In this document: positions 59,842 through 64,000 of the stretch, one piece after another
How the letters are laid out: the number at the start of each line of letters is the position of its first letter
How positions within the stretch are numbered: position 1 is the first letter of the stretch
DNA from: an uncultured Oscillospiraceae bacterium
GTDB taxonomy: Bacteria > Bacillota > Clostridia > Oscillospirales > Ruminococcaceae
DNA length: 64,000 nucleotides
Assembly: GCA_900539195.1 (NCBI GenBank)
Contig: UQBC01000006.1
Span: forward strand, 1 to 64,000
Direction: 5' to 3'
Position numbers and translations under genes: made by a program
The notes under the pieces: model-generated
Told to the model about the DNA's origin: nothing
Database searches by the model: none
Seen by the model: only the letters and a program-made list of their open reading frames with translations

Positions 59842-60810
59842 TTATGATTTTTTATTATCGCGCTTATTATAAAGTTGTGTACAAAACTCATCTATTTCTT
59901 CTTCAAGCTCCTCTGCCGTCTTTGCGTCAACCATCATACTGCGCAGCTTCTTGTAAAGCAGTTTTCCGCCTTTGCTTTCTTCCCTGTCAGGCGGACGGAC
60001 ATAAGAGCTGAGTGTTGTGCGCTCATTCGGCATTGCAGGCTTGTATCTGTCAACATTCTGAACATAATGCGGAGAAATCTGTCCCGCTCTCAGAGAGTCA
60101 AGCAAACTTTCCGCACGTCTGCCGTATATCATTCCATACAGGCAACCGCACTTGTACAGCGCCATTACCATCTGCGGCGACGGCGCTACACCGAACAGCG
60201 TCGCAAGCGAAATCGTATAGTCCTGAAGCTCGGCATATTTATCATATCCGCCGAACCGCATAGTAAGGCAGTCCGTCTTTGCGATAACCGCCGCTACCGC
60301 CTCGTTTACTGCATTTGTATACTTGTTTGTCGGACAGATATCTATAGGACGGAAATACTTGTCACGGTACTCTCTTATCAGCATCGCCATTTCCTGCGGC
60401 GTTTCTCTGAAATCATCAACAAAGCGCACCATTGAAACATTATCAAGCTCGAAATTCTTTTCAAATATCTCCATAGCTCTCATAACATCACCGCCGTGCA
60501 GACAGATCTCTGATATGACGGGTCTTTCTATCTTTGTAACAAGGTCGGTAAACTGTGCAGGCACAACCACATAGGCAAAATTGAACGAATTTATATACAG
60601 CAGATCTCTGACCGATGTCATACGGAGAATAACCTTTGACATATCGCTTGCGGGTGGAAGCATAATAAAAGTATCCGTGATCATCTCAATATATGAAACC
60701 CCGAATTCGTGCAGTGAGTTCATATAAGCCTGTATCTCCTCAGGTCTTACTTCCTTTACAAATGATGAATCACACAGACTGTTATCAATGATGGAAACTT
60801 TCATGCCCAT
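59842..60810 (-). CDS. Divergent DRE-TIM (HMG-CoA-lyase-like) barrel protein
   Basis: A 322-aa cytoplasmic protein whose N-terminus, VSIIDNSLCDSSFVKEV followed by LHEFGVSYIEM, resembles the start of HMGL/isopropylmalate-synthase TIM barrels (DTTLRDG, then GVxxIE). The metal/catalytic Arg of LRDG is replaced (LCDS), so lyase or synthase activity is doubtful. Later segments (ISEICLHGGDVMRAMEIFEK, VRFVDDFRETPQEMAMLI) fit barrel strands. A basic, helical C-terminal tail of about 70 residues is extra. No operon partner. I cannot assign a function; a degenerate or repurposed aldolase-type barrel is my best guess. Confidence 0.7.
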   Translation of the reverse strand: MGMKVSIIDNSLCDSSFVKEVRPEEIQAYMNSLHEFGVSYIEMITDTFIMLPPASDMSKVILRMTSVRDLLYINSFNFAYVVVPAQFTDLVTKIERPVISEICLHGGDVMRAMEIFEKNFELDNVSMVRFVDDFRETPQEMAMLIREYRDKYFRPIDICPTNKYTNAVNEAVAAVIAKTDCLTMRFGGYDKYAELQDYTISLATLFGVAPSPQMVMALYKCGCLYGMIYGRRAESLLDSLRAGQISPHYVQNVDRYKPAMPNERTTLSSYVRPPDREESKGGKLLYKKLRSMMVDAKTAEELEEEIDEFCTQLYNKRDNKKS

Positions 60811-60882
60811 ATACCGCCCTTTCCGAAATTATATCATAATATTTTATCACAAAACCGGGAAAAATTCAATAGACGACATCTC

Positions 60883-60911
60883 TTGACATAGCCGCACTAT
60901 TGTGGTACGAT
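60883..60911 (+). promoter_or_regulatory. Promoter of the sufC/sufBD-like pair
   Basis: TTGACA (60883-60888), 17-base spacer and TACGAT (60906-60911), 31 bases before the start codon. Confidence 0.7.
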
Positions 60912-60942
60912 AATATGATAAAATATGAAAGGGGTAAATACT

Positions 60943-61668
60943 TTGCTGGAATTCAAGGACGTAAAATGGCAGCTTCCAAGCGGAGAACCTATTATAAAAG
61001 GCATAAGCTGTAAGCTTGACAGCAGACTTACGGTTATCACAGGGCCGAACGGCGGCGGTAAAACCTCGCTTGCAAAGCTGATCGCAGGCGTTGAAAAGCC
61101 GACATCAGGCAGGATTATACTTGACGGTACGGATATCACCGACACAGATATCACCGGCAGGGCAAAGCTTGGCGTAGCTTATGCTTTCCAACAGCCTGTG
61201 CGTTTCAAGGGACTGACCGTAAGAGATCTTCTGGAGCTTGCAGCCGGCGGAAAGCTCGGTCACAATGAGTTATGCGCTCTGCTCGGCAAGGTCGGACTGT
61301 GCGCCGATGAATACATTGACAGAGAGATGAGCGGTGCCTTATCGGGCGGTGAGGCAAAGCGCATCGAAATTGCAACCGTACTCGCACGAAATGCAAAGCT
61401 TTCGGTTTTTGATGAACCTGAGGCAGGAATCGACCTGTGGAGCTTCGCAAGACTTGTAGAAACCTTTGAAGAAATAAGAAACGGTACGACAGGCTCACTT
61501 GTTATAATTTCACATCAGGAGCGTATTCTTTCGATCGCCGATGAAATTGTTGTAGTAGCGGATGGTGCAGTTCGCACTGCAGGATCGAGAGAAGAGATAC
61601 TCCCGAGGCTTCTGGGCGGAGAATATGCGTGCAGATGTCCACAGAGAAACGGAGGCGGTTGTCAGTGA
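60943..61668 (+). CDS. SufC-like Fe-S assembly ATPase (SMS-type)
   Basis: A 241-aa ABC-class ATPase without membrane domain. Walker A is GPNGGGKTSL, the signature is LSGGEAKRIEIA, Walker B is LSVFDEPEAGIDLW and the H-loop is IISHQE. FDEPEAGIDLWS is characteristic of SufC. The C-terminus ends in an unusual Cys-containing tail (ACRCPQRNGGGCQ). The start is taken as TTG 60943 because AAGGGG lies 8 bases upstream; the ATG at 60925 has none. The next gene encodes the SufBD partner with a GTGA overlap. It powers assembly or transfer of Fe-S clusters. Confidence 0.9.
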   Translation: MLEFKDVKWQLPSGEPIIKGISCKLDSRLTVITGPNGGGKTSLAKLIAGVEKPTSGRIILDGTDITDTDITGRAKLGVAYAFQQPVRFKGLTVRDLLELAAGGKLGHNELCALLGKVGLCADEYIDREMSGALSGGEAKRIEIATVLARNAKLSVFDEPEAGIDLWSFARLVETFEEIRNGTTGSLVIISHQERILSIADEIVVVADGAVRTAGSREEILPRLLGGEYACRCPQRNGGGCQ

Positions 61669-62612
61669 GCAATATAATGGACGTAAATTTCAACGGTACA
61701 ACAGCCGAAATGCTGAAGATCATTTCCGATTACGATGAAGTTACCGGCTTCAACGGTGCATACAATATCCGTGAGGACAGCAAATGTGCAGGAAGAAAAT
61801 CATCAGAAAATATCACCATCGAATCAAAGGACGACAAGCCCGGAATAAATATCCGTGTAAAGCCCTTTACTGTCGGTGAAACGGTTTATATTCCCGCCTG
61901 CGTCACCCACAGCGACGTAGACGACCTTGTGTATAACGACTTCTATATCGGCGAGGGCGCCGATGTTGTTATCGTGGCAGGCTGCGGCGTACACAACGAC
62001 GGCGAAGAACAGGCACGCCACAACGGCATACACCGCTTCTTCCTTGAAAAAGGCTCAAAGGTACTTTATAAGGAAAAGCATATCGGTACAGGAAAAGGCA
62101 CGGGACTTAAGAAAATCGACCCCGTTACCGACTGCGTTCTCGGCGAAGATTCATATCTTGAAATGGATACGGTTCAGCTCCGCGGAGTTGACAGCACAAC
62201 AAGAAGCACCTCGGCAGTACTCGGCAAGGGTGCAAAGATAGTCGTCCGTGAGCGTATAATGACTGACGGTGACGAGCAGGCAACCACAAAGTTCCACGTT
62301 GAGCTCAACGGCGAGGACAGCGGTGCAGACCTTGTTTCACGTTCTGTCGCAAGAGGAAATTCTCATCAGGCCTTCTATTCTGTAGTAGAGGGCAACAATC
62401 GTTGTACAGGTCACTCTGCGTGCGATGCGATTCTTGCGGATAACGGCAAGGTTGACGCTCAGCCTGCGCTTAACGCCGCAAATGTTGACGCTCAGCTTAT
62501 CCACGAGGCTGCAATCGGCAAAATCGCCGGCGAACAGATATTGAAGCTCTGCTCTCTCGGACTTACAAGAGAAGAAGCTGAAGAAAAGATCATAGAGGGC
62601 TTCCTGAAATAA
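61665..62612 (+). CDS. SufB/SufD-family Fe-S assembly protein (SMS-type)
   Basis: A 315-aa SufBD-fold protein, shorter than SufB (about 470) or SufD (about 430). The beta-helix core shows VVIVAGCGVHNDGEEQARHN, DSTTRSTSAVLGKGAKIVVR and GNNRCTGHSACDAILADNGK, with the family's conserved His and Cys. The C-terminus has GKIAGEQILKLCSLGLTREE. The start is GTG 61665, overlapping the sufC stop, with GGAGG 9 bases upstream. Two-gene SufC/SufBD sets without sufS, sufU or sufD match the minimal SMS systems of anaerobic bacteria and archaea. Sulfur may come from the NifS in the same window. Confidence 0.9.
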   Translation: MSNIMDVNFNGTTAEMLKIISDYDEVTGFNGAYNIREDSKCAGRKSSENITIESKDDKPGINIRVKPFTVGETVYIPACVTHSDVDDLVYNDFYIGEGADVVIVAGCGVHNDGEEQARHNGIHRFFLEKGSKVLYKEKHIGTGKGTGLKKIDPVTDCVLGEDSYLEMDTVQLRGVDSTTRSTSAVLGKGAKIVVRERIMTDGDEQATTKFHVELNGEDSGADLVSRSVARGNSHQAFYSVVEGNNRCTGHSACDAILADNGKVDAQPALNAANVDAQLIHEAAIGKIAGEQILKLCSLGLTREEAEEKIIEGFLK

Positions 62613-62639
62613 TTTCCCGATATAAACAACAACTAAAGC

Positions 62640-62672
62640 ACAGCCGCGGAAAACCCACGGCTGTATTTTTTT
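62640..62672 (+). terminator. Terminator of the suf-like pair
   Basis: ACAGCCGCGG (62640-62649) pairs with CCACGGCTGT (62655-62664) with one wobble and is followed by ATTTTTTT. Confidence 0.9.
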
Positions 62673-62684
62673 CATGTTAACCTA

Positions 62685-62713
62685 TTGACAACCGTATTTT
62701 TTTGTGATAAAAT
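62685..62713 (+). promoter_or_regulatory. Promoter of the tetR-type gene
   Basis: TTGACA (62685-62690), 17-base spacer and TAAAAT (62708-62713), directly followed by an inverted repeat. Confidence 0.88.
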
Positions 62714-62741
62714 CATAACAGCGTTATGAAACACTGTTATG
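62714..62741 (+). promoter_or_regulatory. Candidate TetR operator
   Basis: CATAACAG (62714-62721) and CTGTTATG (62734-62741) are perfect inverted arms with a 12-base spacer, placed between the -10 box and the regulator gene. This is the normal place for autorepression. Confidence 0.7.
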
Positions 62742-62756
62742 AATGGTGGTGAAGTT

Positions 62757-63380
62757 ATGGCAAAGCAGATAGAGGGCGTATACGACAAGCTGATAGAATG
62801 TGCGAAAGCAGAATTTCTCGAGAAAGGCTTCAAGGACGCTTCGTTGCGTACCATAGCGAAAAACGCCGGCACAAGTACTAACTCGATCTATGTACGTTTC
62901 GGAGATAAAGCAGGTTTGTTTGACACTATTGTCAAACCCCATTATGAAACCGTTATGAACAGATATATCAAAACTCAGACTGAGTTTCAGGGTCTCCCCG
63001 CCGATATCCAGCGTACCCGTGTAGGACAGGCTTCCGGCGACTGCCTGCATGACATTCTGGATTACTGCTATGAGCATATAGATGAAATGCGCATTATCCT
63101 CACCCGCAGTGACGGAACAAGTTATTCTTCAATGGTCGACGAAATGGCGGCAATGGAGGTCGAGGCGACACACGCCTATCAGCAGACCGCAGAAGAGGCA
63201 AGTTATTGTATGAAGCATATCGACCCGCGTCTTGAGCATATCATAGCGACCGGTATGATAAACACTTTTTTTGAGCTTATCATACATGATGTGCCTTATA
63301 ACGAGGCTGAAACCTATCTTATGGAAATGCGTGATTTCTACACTGCAGGCTGGCTCAAAATAATGGGACAGACCGATTGA
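62757..63380 (+). CDS. TetR/AcrR-family regulator
   Basis: A 207-aa regulator. The N-terminal helix-turn-helix ECAKAEFLEKGFKDASLRTI, AKNAGTSTNSIYVRFGDKAG is typical; the C-terminal ligand-binding part is helical and unassigned. ATG 62757 is chosen because GGTGGTGA lies about 5 bases upstream, although an in-frame ATG exists at 62739. The ABC exporter gene begins 100 bp downstream on the same strand and is the likely target, along with its own promoter. Confidence 0.92.
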   Translation: MAKQIEGVYDKLIECAKAEFLEKGFKDASLRTIAKNAGTSTNSIYVRFGDKAGLFDTIVKPHYETVMNRYIKTQTEFQGLPADIQRTRVGQASGDCLHDILDYCYEHIDEMRIILTRSDGTSYSSMVDEMAAMEVEATHAYQQTAEEASYCMKHIDPRLEHIIATGMINTFFELIIHDVPYNEAETYLMEMRDFYTAGWLKIMGQTD

Positions 63381-63393
63381 CTTTATAAGTAAT

Positions 63394-63420
63394 ACGCATA
63401 AGGGCTTTGCTTTTATGCGT
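63394..63420 (+). terminator. Hairpin after the tetR-type gene
   Basis: ACGCATAA (63394-63401) pairs with TTATGCGT (63413-63420). The following sequence TTAATTAC is only weakly T-rich, so readthrough into the ABC gene is likely. A further small inverted repeat GTTAG-TTTATC-CTAAC lies near 63437-63452. Confidence 0.5.
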
Positions 63421-63480
63421 TTAATTACGGTAAACGGTTAGTTTATCCTAACATACTTTGTTTTTCCGGAGGGATCAATT

Positions 63481-64000
63481 TTGAAGAAGCAATCAAACCT
63501 TTCGCGACTGCTGTCTTACGCAGGAAGCCGGAAGATACTGCTGTATCTTTCATGGATATTCTCTGCAATAAGTGCGGCAATGGCTTTAATGCCTTTCGTT
63601 CACCTTTGGCTTATCATAAAGCAGGTGATCGAAGTAAACCCCGATTTTTCCAAGGCAACCGATATTGCCGCAAACGGCTGGGCGGCTGTGATCTGGGGCA
63701 TCGGTTCAATGCTGGTTTATATCTGCGCTCTTATGTGCTCGCATCTGGGAGCATTCCGGATTGCGACCAATTTACGCATTGAAACGATCACCCATATAAC
63801 AAAGCTTCCGATAGGCACTATTGAAAAGATAGGCAGCGGTAAGCTCAGAAAAACAGTAACCGAAGCGCCCGCCGCAACCGAAACATATCTTGCCCACCAG
63901 CTCCCCGACAAGGCAGGCTCGATAGCAACACCTGTTGTAATGCTGGCTTTTCTGTTCATATTTGACTGGAGGCTCGGTCTTATCAGTCTTATCCCCGTTG
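63481..64000 (+). CDS. ABC transporter permease/ATPase, 5' part (runs off the window)
   Basis: An open frame continues through the last base; only 173 codons are visible. It starts at TTG 63481 with GGAGG 9 bases upstream (KKQSNLSRLLSYAGSRKILL). At least three hydrophobic helices follow (LYLSWIFSAISAAMALMPFV, WGIGSMLVYICALMCSHLGA and VVMLAFLFIFDWRLG), and FRIATNLRIETITHITKLPI is the coupling-helix region of type I exporter membrane domains, with GTIEKIGSGKLRKTVTEAPA following. The nucleotide-binding domain would lie beyond the window. Probably a half-transporter regulated by the adjacent TetR protein. Confidence 0.85.
   Translation, partial: MKKQSNLSRLLSYAGSRKILLYLSWIFSAISAAMALMPFVHLWLIIKQVIEVNPDFSKATDIAANGWAAVIWGIGSMLVYICALMCSHLGAFRIATNLRIETITHITKLPIGTIEKIGSGKLRKTVTEAPAATETYLAHQLPDKAGSIATPVVMLAFLFIFDWRLGLISLIPV

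Overview
The window looks like a chromosomal contig from a Gram-positive, anaerobic, spore-lineage member of the Clostridia, most like the Ruminococcaceae/Oscillospiraceae of gut communities. The evidence is a SpoIIE phosphatase, a SigH-like sigma factor, a tryptophan operon under T-box control, a CIRCE-controlled Hsp20, a ferredoxin-dependent 2-oxoacid oxidoreductase, two small Fe-S assembly gene pairs, sortase/InlB-type surface proteins and a mid-range GC content (judged by eye). Bases 3-36 are Nextera transposase adapter rather than genome, so base 1 is an assembly contig end.

Layout: 0.1-5 kb, a secreted ComEC-like metallo-beta-lactamase lipoprotein, ClpB and an upstream ribbon-helix-helix-like protein (all minus). 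5.3-8.6 kb, a MinD/ParA-like ATPase followed by a 2-oxoacid:ferredoxin oxidoreductase operon (delta, alpha, beta, gamma). 9-14.7 kb, a WG-repeat lipoprotein with a frameshifted fibronectin-III gene, then SpoIIE and an EamA exporter. 14.9 kb, tRNA-Gln(CUG). 15-20.6 kb, an acetyltransferase, an EF-G-like GTPase, a MarR/YczE pair, a DUF554 protein and a decayed MATE transporter. 20.7-26.5 kb, a 1921-residue helicase-nuclease (DUF4011/SF1 helicase/Vsr-like/DUF3320) with a transglutaminase-like N-terminal domain. 26.5-29.8 kb, a small gene whose Shine-Dalgarno lies in a hairpin, then a membrane-anchored beta-propeller gene flanked by about 0.5 kb inverted repeats. 29.9-36.6 kb, complete trpEGDCFBA with a Trp-specific T-box. 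36.8-40.9 kb, a zinc-ribbon protein, a sigma factor, RimI and PolA. 41.2-47.9 kb, a 2240-residue surface protein. 48.2-51 kb, a GGDEF/EAL protein fused to a beta-helix-like domain. 51.3-53.6 kb, Hsp20 and NifS/NifU. 53.7-60.8 kb, an acetyltransferase, a YtxH-like protein, TrmB, an EpsG-ILEI fusion, YycJ, MurA and a DRE-TIM-barrel-like protein. 60.9-64 kb, a SufC/SufBD pair, a TetR regulator and the start of an ABC exporter.

Most of the window is core clostridial metabolism and information processing in short, tightly packed operons, with unusually clear sigma-A promoters (17-bp spacers) and strong terminators. The accessory-looking part is about 17.9-29.8 kb: a broken transporter, the giant helicase-nuclease and the inverted-repeat cassette. 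The features most worth following up are the inverted-repeat cassette with its structured right arm, the dispersed hairpin plus CAAATTC(C)GCC elements, the EAL-beta-helix fusion, the helicase with a putative cysteine-protease-fold domain, the EpsG-ILEI fusion and the giant surface protein with an internal sorting-signal-like segment.
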